Shown: positions 31,830-43,425 of the stretch, one piece after another | Layout of the letters: every line of letters begins with the position of its first letter | Position numbering within the stretch: the stretch's first letter is position 1 | Source of the DNA: Syncephalastrum monosporum B8922 | Taxonomy: Eukaryota; Mucoromycota; Mucoromycetes; Mucorales; Syncephalastraceae | Length of the DNA stretch: 64,000 bases | Assembly: GCA_000697355.1 (NCBI GenBank) | Contig: JNEN01001262.1 | Span: 434,001 to 498,000 of the forward strand | Direction of reading: 5' to 3' | Notes under the pieces: generated by a model | Told to the model about the DNA's origin: nothing | Seen by the model: the letters and a program-made list of their open reading frames with translations, nothing else | Database searches by the model: none | Program-made: the position numbers and the translations under genes

Positions 31830-31920
31830 ACTGGGAAATTGATGGAAGAAGGGTAAAAAAAAGAGGGTATATTCCACCTAAACCCCGTTCGAGGTTTCCC
31901 TTCCGCATAAATAAGCGCTT
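31830..31920. promoter_or_regulatory. 91-bp bidirectional promoter, EIPR1 and SIRT4-like gene
   Basis: The two ATG codons are 91 bases apart and point away from each other. A TATATTCC element lies near 31867 and CATAAATAA near 31906. The interval must hold both core promoters unless the transcripts start inside each other. Confidence 0.7.
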
Positions 31921-33061
31921 ATGGTCAGATCGACATTGGCTCGATGGGTCGCTGGCAGTTCGATACCCATCCAAGCCAAGCAGGCTCACTCGGCCTCCAA
32001 CAAAGTGTGGGAGACCACCGTCCGTATCCCTCAACTCAAGCTGAACGATGCACCTGCTTGCCCTGTCATTGACCATCTCGACGAAGCAACGACGGCGGTG
32101 ACGCGCCTGCTGAAAGAGGCTCAGGGAAAGACGCTGGTTATTACGGGTGCTGGTGAGTGCAACAGGATATCCGCCTGGATCGTCTGTGTCTAAAGAACTG
32201 CCAGGTGCGTCCACGGATTCTGGTATCCCAGACTACCGCGGTGACCAGGTACAGCATTTAAGCCATCGTACTGCCCTTTCTGTCGTTGACTAAGCACGTC
32301 TCTGCCCCCCCCCCTAGGGCACCTATGTGAAAAACCCCAAACATCGGCCTATCCTGTACCATGAGCTGGCCTCCTCTGAGTCTTTTCGACAGCGGTATTG
32401 GGCTCGCGGTTTCCTTGGCTGGCCCGAAATGAGCAGAGCCCAACCGAACCCGACACATCACATCCTTGCCCAACTCATGGACGAGGGCCATATCCAGCAT
32501 TTGATCACGCAAAACGTCGATGGATTGCATAGCATGGCGACACCTCTACACCATCACAACAATATAGTCGAGCTCCATGGCACGCTGTACCGCGTCGAAT
32601 GTTTGCAATGCGGTTCAAGCGCGCCGCGCGAACAGTATCAGCACCGGCTCTTGGCACGCAATCCTTCGTGGCAAAAGTTCCTCAGCGAGAGTCATACCAT
32701 CAACCCGGACGGTGACGTACAGCTGCCCGCCCATCTGTCTGTTGCTCAGTTTGATATCCCACCCTGCACCAGCTGTGGTAGCCGCGACATGAAGCCGGAA
32801 GTCGTGTTCTTTGGTGAAAACATTCGGCAAAGCATCACTGCCAACGCAGAAGCCATGGTGCGGCAGGCGCGCGCAGTGCTCGTGATTGGATCGTCGCTGG
32901 CGACATTCTCTTCTTTTCGTCTGGTGCGGCAGGCCAAGCAGATGGGTCTGCCCATTGGTATCGTATGCAAGGGCAGGACCCGTGCAGACACCTTGGCGGC
33001 GTGGCGTGTTCATCTTAACTGCACTGAGGTCCTGCAGAACTGTATGCGCTCACCTTTATGA
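31921..33061 (+). CDS. SIRT4-like (class II) NAD-dependent protein deacylase, mitochondrial
   Basis: Three exons (31921-32152, 32205-32248, 32318-33061) give 339 residues. The NAD motif GAGASTDSGIPDYRG lies around residues 76-90, TQNVDGLH and the catalytic His in ELHGTLYRVEC follow, and four zinc cysteines form CLQC and CTSC. The insertion pattern (PSWQ...TINPDGDVQLP) and PEVVFFGENI place it in the SIRT4 class. The N-terminal 30 residues (MVRSTLARWVAGSS...) are basic and acid-free, fitting a mitochondrial presequence. SIRT4 removes lipoyl and other acyl groups and ADP-ribosylates glutamate dehydrogenase in animals; activity here is inferred. One intron acceptor has a run of ten C. Confidence 0.93.
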
Positions 33062-33349
33062 CCAGTCCACACATAGGACCCTAGAAGACCCAGACAATAG
33101 ACAACATCATTCAATCGTATACAATGATAAGATACAACGCTCTATCTTCATAGACTGAATATAAGCGAATACTAAAGTAGAATGCAGTTTTAATATAGTA
33201 CATACATCATTCGTGCGTGCAGTAGTAGTAATACAGTATGGACGGGAATGTCCCGCATTGAGCAAGACAAGCCACATGAATTTTGAGAAATTGGGGGCAG
33301 GTGGAGCTCGCATTTTGGGAAGCCCTCTTAGCAACTTTGACAGCAGCCG

Positions 33350-36300
33350 ATGGTCAAGTCTTACCTTCGTTACGAGCCTCTCGCCGCCTTTGGCGTCATT
33401 TGCTCGGGAAAAGGGAATATCTGCTACGATAAAACCGGCAAGGCTGCCTTGGTTCCTGCCTTGGAACAGATCATACTCTGGGATCTCAAAAAAGGCCAGG
33501 AGGTAAATTCAACCGAATGCCATCGATCGACGTTTTCTCGTTTTCCTTTTTACTGACTCGTTCGCTGAAGACGGCTCGATGGAAAGAAATTGACAACAAG
33601 GCCGAAGTGACATGCCTTGCTTGGAGCCCGAACGGAGAAGACTTTGCGGCCGGGTAACTGCTTTTCCTTTTTGTTTCTCGATCGACACCCATTACTTATG
33701 CAACAGTCGTTTGAATTAGTTATGCGGACGGTACGATTCGATTATGGAACGCCAAGGTGGCTGCGTCGACTGTGACGCTGAGCGGTCATCGCGGCGCTGT
33801 GTCTGCACTGGCGTACAACAACAAAGGCACGCTGCTTGCCTCAGGAGCCAACGACACCGATCTGATTGTGTGGGACGTCGTCGCCGAAACGGGTGTCTAT
33901 CGTCTCAAGGGACACAAGGACCAAATCACCTGCTTGCGCTTCATTTCACAACCCTCGACGTCCATGGATATCGACGGTGCCGAGAAAGAATACATTCTGT
34001 CCGCGTCCAAGGATACGCTGTTGAAAATCTGGGATCTGACGAGCCAGTTCTGTCGCGAGACGCTGGTCGGCCACCGCAGCGAGATCTGGTCTTTTGATAC
34101 GCTGGATATCAGTGACAAGGAAAGTGTCATCCTCTCCGGTGGCTCTGAAGCCGGCCTGCGAGCATGGAAGATCAAGTGGGACATCCTTCGCCAGTCGATG
34201 GAGGAGCTGGAAACAAAGCCGTCCGAGAACCCCGACGAGGCTGCGTCGATCGTCAAAGCCGTCGAGCCCTTTGGAAATATCCCACGTCATTCCCGGGATC
34301 GCGTTGTGACCATCAAGTTCCATGCGTCGGGCCTGATTGCAGGTGTCCAGACATCCGAGCGCGTTGTCGAACTCTATCAGGTGCGCGATTCCGAGCAGAT
34401 TCAGAAAAAGATCCAGCGACGGCGCAAGCGTGCCAAGGAGAAGGGCAAGGACGAAAGTGAGGTGCGTGACACGATCGATGCGAGCGATTTGATTTCAAGC
34501 TATACGATCGTCCGGCCCTCCTACAATGCACGAAGCTTCGACTTTAGTCCCAAGCCCGATATCGAAAAGCAGGGCCACGTTGAGGTAAAGTACTTGGAGG
34601 ACTCATGTACAAAGCAGGTCACTCACCCCCCCCCCTCTTTCCTAGCTTGTCTTGTCTCTGGGCAACAATTCGATCGAGTCTTACACCGCACCTTTACCAC
34701 CGAAATCCAAAAAAGACGGAGAGATCCCTCCTCCTACCCAGCACTTCTCTGTCGACTTACAAGGCCATCGCACCGATATTCGCGCACTCGCTCTTAGCTC
34801 AGATGACGAGATGCTTGCTTCCGTATCGAGTCGTAAGTGGTATTATTAGTGCCGTTCATCTCCGTTATTGACCCAGCGTTATGATAGACCTCCTGAAGGT
34901 ATGGAACGTGCGGACACGGTCATGTATACGCTCGATGGAGACGGGTTACGCTCTCTGCTGTGCATTTGTTCCTGGCAACCGATATGTAAGTCTATTTCAC
35001 GTCGTGAACGAGGAGAAACCAACCAAATACCATCGGCGTAGATCCTTGTGGGCACGAAAGAGGGCACACTCGATCTGTACGACATTGGATCCTCCTCCAT
35101 GGTGAAAAGCGTACGCGCTCATTCCGGCGCGGTCTATTCGCTCAACATCCGACCTGACAAGCGCGGTTTTGTGACGGGTAGTGCGGACAAGGACGTCAAA
35201 TTCTGGGACTTTGATATGGACCGAAAGGTAAGTTACAAAGACTCGCGTGCCTGATTAGAACCTCATGGATATGGCAGATACCAAACCAAATCACATTTGC
35301 ACACATGCGTACACTCAAAATGTCAGACGAAGTCCTCTGTGTGCGTTACAGTCCCAACCAAGAACTGCTGGCTGTCTCGCTCCTTGATACGACTGTCAAA
35401 GTCTTCTATCACGATACTCTCAAATTCTTTTTGTCATTATATGGCCACAAGCTTCCTGTGCTGAGCATGGATATCTCTTCGGACAATACGCTGATTGCAA
35501 CGAGCTCTGCAGATAAGAACGTGAAGCTGTGGGGTCTTGACTTTGGTGATTGCCACAAGTCTATCTTTGCTCACCAAGAGAGCGTGACATCGGTGCAGTT
35601 TGTGTGGAATACGCATTACTTCTTCACGACGGGCAAGGACCGCATGGTCAAATACTGGGACGGTGATAAGGTTCGTAGAACAGACTGATTCACTCTCATC
35701 TATACTTACGCTCGTCTGCTTAGTTTGAGAATATCATGAAGCTGGAAGGTCATCATGGAGAAGTGTGGGGCCTTGCGGTTGCCAAGCAAGGTGCCTTTGT
35801 CGTGACAGGATCACATGATCACTCACTGCGTGTCTGGGAGCGAACAGATGAGCAGGTAAGCCGGATTGCAGATCTTGTCTACAGTTACTCATCCTGTTGC
35901 GTATAGCTCTTTTTGGAAGAAGAACGAGAAAAGGAGTTGGAGGAGCTGTATGAATCGACCCTCGTGAACCAGATGGAGAAGGTGGACGTGAATGGCATGG
36001 AGGTTGACTCGGCAGGCAAACAGACCATGGAAACGCTGAAGGCAGGTGAACGGATCATGGAAGCTCTCGATATCGCAGATCAAGAACGCGAGGCATGGGC
36101 GGCCTATGAGAATGCCAAGGCGAAGAACCTGCCAGCCGAGGCACCGCCGCGGAATCCCTACCTGCTCGCCATGGGTGATATCTCTCCTGAGCGCTATGTA
36201 CTCAAGACCATTGAAAAGATCAAGGCGAACGATCTTGAGGAGGCGCTGCTCGTCTTGCCGTTTAGCAAAGTCACAGCCCTCCTCGTCTATGTCGACATTT

Positions 36301-36645
36301 GGGCCAAGAAGGTAATAGGCGACATGTGGAGGAACAATTAATAGATACTGACACATCTTATAGAATATGAACATCATCTTGGTCTCCCGCATCCTATTTT
36401 CCCTCATCAAGATACATCACAACCAGATCGTCACAAACCGACTGATGCGCCCTATGCTGGACTCTATTCGACACCATCTGCGGGCACAACTGCAGCGACA
36501 AAAGGACATTATGGGCTACAATCGGGCTGCGCTCACGTACTTGCATCGCGACTGGAAGGCGCGCAACACGGCCGACTTCTTTGATGAAGCTCCACCCGAC
36601 GCCGCCGATGAAAAGAAGCGCAAATTCATTCAACTTTCGGCTTAA
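33350..36645 (+). CDS. DIP2: U3 snoRNP WD40 protein UTP12/DIP2 (WDR3)
   Basis: Ten exons (33350-33502, 33571-33653, 33720-34584, 34646-34832, 34888-34985, 35042-35227, 35278-35670, 35724-35855, 35907-36311, 36364-36645) sum to 2784 nt, 927 residues, close to yeast Dip2. Two WD40 propellers are present ([59 protein letters not shown]), followed by the C-terminal Utp12 domain with its helical [15 protein letters not shown]. The middle linker has a Lys/Arg-rich stretch ([15 protein letters not shown]). It is part of the UTP-B module of the small-subunit processome in the nucleolus. Yeast nomenclature is used; orthology is clear from the order and length. Confidence 0.96.
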
Positions 36646-36783
36646 AAAAGAAAAACTGTAGATAACATTCGTTCTAATATCATCATGTTTGCAATATCAT
36701 TACACAAAACTACCTAACCTAGATTGTCATTTTATTCTGTCACTATTGTTGTCTCTGCTATATAGCGTGTTGTGTGCTGTCGT

Positions 36784-38999
36784 CTAGTTGGACTCTTTCT
36801 TGATGTATTTCTCTATAAGGAGATTTTTCTTCACTTTGCCAAGCCTGTCGCAGAGGATTTAGTTCGACGTTGAGATCAGAATATTTACACAGTGATACGT
36901 ACGCTGTTCTTTGAAAAGAGTCGACAAGATAGATACCGCCACGTAATTTTCGAGGATCTGGTACCTGACCATCCACAAGGTCTTGAATTTCTCGCTTCAC
37001 TTTCTCCTTGTCCACGTGGTCACGTGCATATTCGTCTGATAGTTGTACAAAGGCGGTCACCAGTTCTGTCGCTTCTGCTTCACTGTACACGCCAACAACG
37101 CAACAGTCAGCTACGCGAGGGTCCTTCATCTATTGTGATTACGGTTACGTCATCCATGTGTACGACACTTTTACCGATATCTAATCTCTTACCATAACTT
37201 CCTCAACGTCTTTCGGATAGAGCTGTTTTACGCGGTCCAAGGTAAAGTGAGCTGTATGATGCACTAGCTACATCGTCTACTTACATGGTGGAGATGGTAT
37301 TTGATCAAGTCTTTTGAGCGACCCTCGAAAAAGTGGTAGCCTCGCTCATCGACGCGGAAAAGATCGCCCGTATGGACATAGCCATCTTCGTCAATAGTGG
37401 CTTTAGTAGCCTCTGGATTCTTGTAATAACCCTATGGCAAGTATAACAGGTGAGAACATGATTTGAGCCTACGTCCTGCAACCTGGACGTACCACAGTGA
37501 CAGTATCTGACTTGATGCAAAGCTCGCCAATTTCTCCGGTAGGGACCTCTATGATTGAAGAGTCAAAATTGCGAAACGACACCTATTGAAACGCTCGTCT
37601 GTACCATTGCCATCGGCATCCACAATTTTACTGAGCGTCCGAGGTGCAATGACTCCTAGGCTTCCTGTATTTTCCATTTGCAATCATCTCATTAGCAATG
37701 GATATCCATCAGGGAAATTATTCGACCGGCAATACCTTCCATCGAAGCCTCCCAGCTTGGGGAGAGGTACCCTACGACCTCTGTCATGGCAATCACATTA
37801 ATCAAGGCAACACCGAGACGTTCATGCAAGGCTCGGATGATGCTGGTATCCGTCTTGGCTCCAGCACTAATAAGACACTTCAGGCTCGAAAGGTCATAAT
37901 CAGACACCCAGGGCTCCTTGGCAAGTGTCTGAGAAATCCATCTACAACAGGTGAAAAGAGCATGACATGAATTAATAAAGATATGAGCTTATACCCCTTG
38001 TCGTACACACGGGTACGGGTGATATTGAGTGCTACTTACGGCTGGACCACAAGCATCTTAATCTTGTGTTTTTGGATGGTATCACAAATCTTTCGGACAT
38101 CAATCTTATTCCCCATATTGACAATATAGACTGGCATGGATGTGTAAAAAGCGTTGTGCATGGTAATAATGAGCTGACTGCCATGATGGAACTCGGTGTA
38201 GGTCATGGACGGCTTGGGCCATGGAATGGATCTCGCAAAGTACACAGACGCTACCAGGTTTCGATGCGTTAGGATGACGGCCTTCTTGTCACCCGTTGTC
38301 CCTGAGGTAAAGTAAAGATAGGCAGGTGACGTGCGCAGCTCCTCCGCAGTGTAGCGGGCGGGCTGAGGTGGCTGAATAACTTCTTGGATGGCTGCGCACA
38401 TATCATCAAACGTAATGACAGGATGTGGCACACCTGCCAGACGAGCGGCTTTGTCAGCCTTGCTGAAGATATTCTGGTCCGTGACCACCAATTTGGCATT
38501 GACGAGGCGCAAGTTCTTGCTAATGTCCTCCGCGGATGCCTGATGGTCTGCAGCTGAGCCAACACCGCCTGCGTATAGTCGATTCTGCGTTATATAGCTG
38601 AAAAACTACCACAAGCTTCTATTGTTTACCAATGGTGACAGAGCCATGAATGGGTACGGCGTAATGGATCTGAATGGCTTGTGTCAGCAAAAATGGCTGC
38701 TGTATTCGCGCGCGCGCAAAAAAAAAAAAAAAAAAAATAATAATAGCCCTTACGCTGTTTTCCGCACAGACAACAAGGACATCGCCCTTTTTCCAGTCAT
38801 ACTTTTGCTGCAGATGACCAGCAAATTTGAGTACAGCGCTTCGCATGGATGCTAACGTGTAGAGCTGGGCTGGGTTCTCACTGTCAATGAGAATTGGGGT
38901 ATCCTCTTCGGCACCACTTTGTTCAAAAATAAGTTCATAGACTGAGCAGTCTGGGAGAGCTTCTGAGCTAGGCGGTTCAGTAGTCGGCTGGGCTACCAT
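36784..38999 (-). CDS. Acyl-CoA synthetase of 4-coumarate/medium-chain type (ANL superfamily)
   Basis: Ten exons (38754-38999, 38630-38669, 38040-38568, 37727-37941, 37605-37664, 37493-37548, 37285-37431, 37193-37222, 36903-37129, 36784-36844) sum to 1611 nt, 536 residues. Motifs: phosphate-binding YFTSGTTGDKKAVILTHRN, adenine site INVIAMTEVVGYLSP, GYVHTGDLFRVDERGYHFFEGRSKDLIKY, and catalytic Lys in RTALGKVKKNL. It should activate a carboxylate through an acyl-adenylate to a CoA thioester; the substrate cannot be read from sequence. There is no SKL-type peroxisomal ending. Exons of 30 and 40 nt are among the shortest ordinary exons in this window. One intron contains an A19 run. Confidence 0.9.
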
Positions 39000-40303
39000 T
39001 GTTAAAATAGGTGAAAGAGAAGGAAGACAATTTCAAAGAGAAAAGGACGCTGGGATGGTAAATTTGTGGCACTTCTTTGGTTTATAGTTCAACTTCAGTG
39101 TAACCCTCGGCATTCGGTATATGACACCGCCTATGTTTACAGGAAACAAACGCGCAGTTACAGTATTGAGTTAGATATGTATGTCAGTCTTCTTCTCTTC
39201 CCTCTCTGGGTAATCTGCGAGATAAAGCCGGACAAAAGCTCCAGACAACAGCTATGGCAGACGTATAGTAGCGAACGGTATAATATAAACCGAGGTCTTA
39301 AGATAGTTGATTACTGATATACATTCAAGGTACATCATAGTAAAGGAAGCGGCGGAAATTTGCAGCATGTGTCAAGAGCAAAAGAAAAGCTTCTCCCTTC
39401 TTTATCTCTACATCCTAAATCCATGTATACTACTTATATCTCATTAGAACAAATTGCAAGTCATGTCAGATTTAGCTATCATACAACATCTGGCGTGATA
39501 TGTACAGAATGAATTATGTGGTTATGTCAGCATAAGTAATCCTGCTCAATGCTGCTACTAATTTCCCCATATAGATAATTTATAATGCACGGTTTTAAAG
39601 GTGTTGTCACGTCGAATCATCACCATCATTGCTTTGTCGACATATTAGCAAACGACAGAATTGAAAGAAGACCACAAAAGTATGTATCGGCATATAACTC
39701 TTATGTGTTTATGGTGAGTCAAAGCTACTACTCTACTAGATGCGTGACAGCGGTGCATAACTCGATTGCCGTTATGTGGCGACAAATATGCTCATTAGGA
39801 TAGTTTGCGATATGAGTGCGATAAAAGATGTCTTGATGCACAAGCGCTTTGGGCTTTTAGAATGCAGGGGTGATCGACCGTATGAGCATATAAGTGAATT
39901 AAACAATAGAAGTAGTCGTACGCGCATGACCTGAGCACAACACCCATTCTTTTGGACTGGCACGGCAAGTAACACGGCCTAAAAGGACCGGTTGGTCGGC
40001 TGACCGGCATCCACTGCAACTGCGGATATTTGCTTATTCGGCATACTCACACATGTAAAGATAGTATGGGTGTGGATGCGAAGGAGTGGACAGAAACACA
40101 AAAAGACTTTATTGAACAGAAAATATTTCAGACAGGACGGACTGACCCCCGACACTCCAGGACACACGTCATGTAGCGCCGTCCTTTATGCCGCCATACA
40201 ATATAAAGAGGACGGGAGATGTGGGTTTCTAGGGCAAGATACCATAATCACTTCAATCACATAGAAGAATACATCGATTCATCCATATTTTGGCAACGAA
40301 AAA
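39000..40303. other. 1.3-kb intergenic region, no gene seen
   Basis: Short frames only, none conserved in my reading. An AATATAAAGAGG element at about 40199-40210, about 95 bases upstream of the GPI-protein start, is a plausible TATA box. A small palindromic cluster (CCGGTTGGTCGGCTGACCGG) lies near 39988. Confidence 0.5.
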
Positions 40304-40747
40304 ATGTTCAAGGACCTACAGCTGACTGTAATTTTGATGGCCGCCCTCGTCGTTCTAAGCTTTGCTGCTGGCGACCTGGAGAGACGCCAAGACGCTTATC
40401 CTAGCTACCCTCAGAGCGGGTATCCGGTGCCTTACCCTGTGCCTCGAAGTGTACAGCCTACGCAGTCCGACAACGCCAGCGGCAGTGGTGTAAACCAACC
40501 GACCGCTTCGACGGTCACGGTGACCTTCACTGAGATTATCACCGAGACCACGACGGCGACTGCGCAGCCCACTAACAACGGTGACAACAACGACGATGAA
40601 TACGAGAACATTGCCATTAGGTAAGAACAGTATATAGAGGGCGCGGATAATAGGAACGAAGACTGATTGCGTCATTCTGCTGTTAGCCTCGCTGCTGGAT
40701 CGTTGTCAGCTCTTGCGGCAGTTCTTGCTGCCGTCCTGTTGACTTAA
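40304..40747 (+). CDS. Small secreted, probably GPI-anchored protein
   Basis: Two exons (40304-40620, 40687-40747) give 125 residues. The N-terminus (MFKDLQLTVILMAALVVLSFAAG) is a signal peptide, followed by a dibasic site ERR. The middle is rich in Pro, Tyr, Ser and Thr (YPSYPQSGYPVPYPVP; TVTVTFTEIITETTTATAQP), a pattern common in cell-wall proteins with O-glycans. The C-terminus after the intron (SLAAGSLSALAAVLAAVLLT) is a hydrophobic tail ending at the stop, with small omega-site residues before it. It would be displayed on the surface or wall. No enzyme domain is present and I recognise no named family. Confidence 0.8.
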
Positions 40748-41096
40748 ATATATACGTCTTGCTCTATAGACCCTGCTTGTGAAGATTCCTTTACTGTATT
40801 CCTCATGTTTTTGACTATCTTATTAAGGAGGTTTATGACGGTAAAATAAAGTCGTCCATGGGAGGGAGGGAGGAACATCATGAGAGATACATGCGCCAAA
40901 AAACATAAGGTGGATCCACGCCATTGGCGTTGAGAACCCGAAATTTGTTAGAATGACGACACGTGGAGATGGTGACGGAAAAATGACACCGGGTATATGA
41001 TCCCTGCGCCATTTTTGGAAAGGAAAGAAAAGACAAGTTTCCTGGGGGTCTAAGATTCTTGACCATCTTTTTCCCCACTTTTTCATTTTCAACAGT
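40748..41096. other. Intergenic between GPI protein and proline-rich protein
   Basis: Nothing gene-like is seen. It must contain a 3' end and the promoter of the proline-rich gene, with CATTTTC-rich sequence just before the start codon. Confidence 0.5.
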
Positions 41097-41660
41097 ATGG
41101 ACGGTAAAGGCACTCATGGTAAGCAGATATTTCTGGCAGATTCAAAGAGTTCATTGTAGGACTCACGTTGCACATACGTACGCAGAACCTCCGCCACCAC
41201 CCGGGGAGCAGGGAGCAAGCGGCGGTGGTGATTATGCGCCACCACCACCCTCTTACCAACCACCGAGTGCTGCGCCCGGTACGAATTACTACACACCTCC
41301 TCCTCAGGCAAATTACCCGCCGCCTCCCCCGCAGCAAGAGCATGCACCACCGCCCGTGTACAGCCGGTTCGGCCACCAGGTATCCTCGTACTATACGCCA
41401 CCTCAGAACCGGTCTCTTGGCATGAAACGACGCGTCTGTTCTGCCATTTTTTGCTGCATTCTCATTGGCCTTATCGTCGGTCTCGCGGCAGGTCTCAGTC
41501 GACGTCGATTTGTTCGTCAATGGTATGTGAAAAAAAAAGTTTCTCGTGTTTGGTCCTCGCGTCATGTTGCTGATAAAAAAAAAAAAGCCGAACCAACGCA
41601 GATTGCTTTGCACGCTTTGGAGCTGGTGCCTTCTGTTACAACGGCCGGTGCGCGCGCTAA
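41097..41660 (+). CDS. Proline/tyrosine-rich single-pass membrane protein with a C-terminal cysteine motif
   Basis: Three exons (41097-41118, 41186-41522, 41588-41660) give 143 residues. After a short first exon (MDGKGTH) comes a PPPPPG, YAPPPPSYQPP and YPPPPPQQ-rich region of about 85 residues, then a basic MKRR stop-transfer flank and one hydrophobic helix (VCSAIFCCILIGLIVGLAAGL). The C-terminal tail after the helix is CRTNADCFARFGAGAFCYNGRCAR with four Cys. This ending depends on the last intron using the AAAAAG acceptor at 41587; the next AG gives an immediate stop. The tail could form a small disulfide knot outside the cell. I know no named family. Confidence 0.72.
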
Positions 41661-42108
41661 TTATCAGTGGAACTCTTGATTCAACTAGTTTTTTCCTTCT
41701 TTATTTTTACTATCGTATATCTCTATAGTTTCATTGTGTAATGTTCGAATATCTTCCGCCTTCCGTATACTCTTGGACGGGTTTCATATATTATGAAGGG
41801 GTTATTTTGTAGTACTTTTGGAGGTTACTATAGTGGCATGGATGTCATTTCGGAAAAATGAGCCAGCGCTTCAAGACGAGATGAAACAGCAGGTGCAACA
41901 TTTGTATTAAAAAAGTATATGAACATATAAAAAGAGCGATAACAGGTATGGTATGGGGTTCGAAGAGCAAGTTAATCTGGAAATAGTGGGTGGTGGTGAT
42001 GGTGGGGACGGGAAGGGAATGTGACGGTTTTTCCTGGGTGCGGAGGGTGGCCTTGTCAGATTGTCAAGGAACTGACACTACAACACAACCTAACTTATTA
42101 CATTTGAC
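41661..42108. other. Intergenic before mitochondrial uL24 gene
   Basis: No coding signal. GGTGGTGGTGATGGTGG-type G-rich sequence lies near 41984-42003. Confidence 0.5.
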
Positions 42109-42881
42109 ATGCAGCGCGCTGGTGTCTCGACTCGCATTTTAACCAAGCCGCAATGGGTCAACCCCAAGGATCGCATCAAGAACTGGAATGTTGTCACTGG
42201 TGATAAGGTATAGCAGTAATACGCCCAAAAAGAAGAAAGTTTTGACATGTCCTGGTGCTATTGTGCTACAAAAGGTCGCCATTATTGCTGGCAAAGACAA
42301 AGACACGATCGGCGAGATCAAGTCGGTGAACCGGAAACTGAACATTGTGTATGTGGAGGGCAAGAAGCTCGCCAAGAAACACGTGCCCAAGCAGCCCGGT
42401 GCTCCCGAAGGCATTATGCGCATCGAACTTCCCATTCACTACTCGAACGTCATGCTGTTGCACCCGGACACTCAGTATGCCAAATAGACCGATTGCGTGG
42501 ATCCGCTTTACTGACTCATGAGAACAGGATCCCTACACGTGTGGACAGACGACGGGTCGAGACGACCTTGGAGGACGGCCGCGTGGTTCGGCGGTGGGCT
42601 CGTTTTGTCCACGGCACCGACGTCGAGATTCCGAAGCCTGAGCGCAAATACGATGACAGAGGAGGTAAGCTAACCGTCTTGTTCACGTTCTGGTAGAGAG
42701 ATAGGAAGGAAACTAATCAAGGCAACATATGATATACGATGCTTTAGTGGAACAATTTACGACGTCCGCTGAAGAGGCCAGCAAAGTGACCTTTGCTAAC
42801 GACTTTAGTGAAGCACCTTTCCCGTCCGACGTGCTCAAGGAGCTGCGAAGCCGTGCTAAGCTCGCTCGTCCATCCAACTAG
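42109..42881 (+). CDS. MRPL40: Mitochondrial large-subunit ribosomal protein uL24m
   Basis: Four exons (42109-42207, 42275-42474, 42528-42664, 42748-42881) give 189 residues. The KOW motif is at DKVAIIAGKDKDTIGEIKSVNR, and the later part keeps RIPTRVDRRRVET and WARFVHGTDVEIPKP, which fit uL24m rather than a bacterial-length L24. The start (MQRAGVSTRILTKP) is basic and can serve for mitochondrial import. uL24 nucleates assembly of the large subunit near the exit tunnel. The yeast equivalent is Mrpl40; the symbol is given by that homology. Confidence 0.87.
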
Positions 42882-43425
42882 ACAATGTACTTTCTATACA
42901 TAACAAACCTATCTCCACTCCAGCACAAACACAAACGCTCTCTAACACACACACGCACGCTCTTACGTCTCACTCACTCACTCACTCGCGCAACATCATT
43001 TTCTTGCTTGTTTTGAATATACATACATTACACATCTCGTCACCTTTTTTTTTTCTTTTTCGCGTTGAACGTGTTTTCCATACCATTCAGAATGGAGTAA
43101 AGGCTAGACCGAACAATTTGTGCCAAGCACGGTTCAGGGCGACATCCCGACACGCCAGGCGCCGATCATTCAAGTCTAACACCAATATTAGTGGGATTGG
43201 TATCGGCCTCCCAATCCTTGCCCATCTCCTTTCAATCAATCAATCAAATATCCCTCTTTACTTACTATACTTACTTATCCCTCGTTTTCAACTCATTGGA
43301 ACGCATTTCAGCTCATTGACTGTTCCTGTCTGTCTCTTCATCACGGCTCGACCGCAACCCAAACACAGCGCACACTCGATCCTCTTCCCTTTCCTCGCTC
43401 CTTCTCCCCTCCTGCACGCTCATTA
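42882..43425. other. Intergenic before the Golgi-type membrane protein gene
   Basis: It contains ACACAC and CTCACTCACT short repeats near 42935-42986, a T-tract near 43046, and a CT-rich leader. No gene is seen. Confidence 0.55.
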
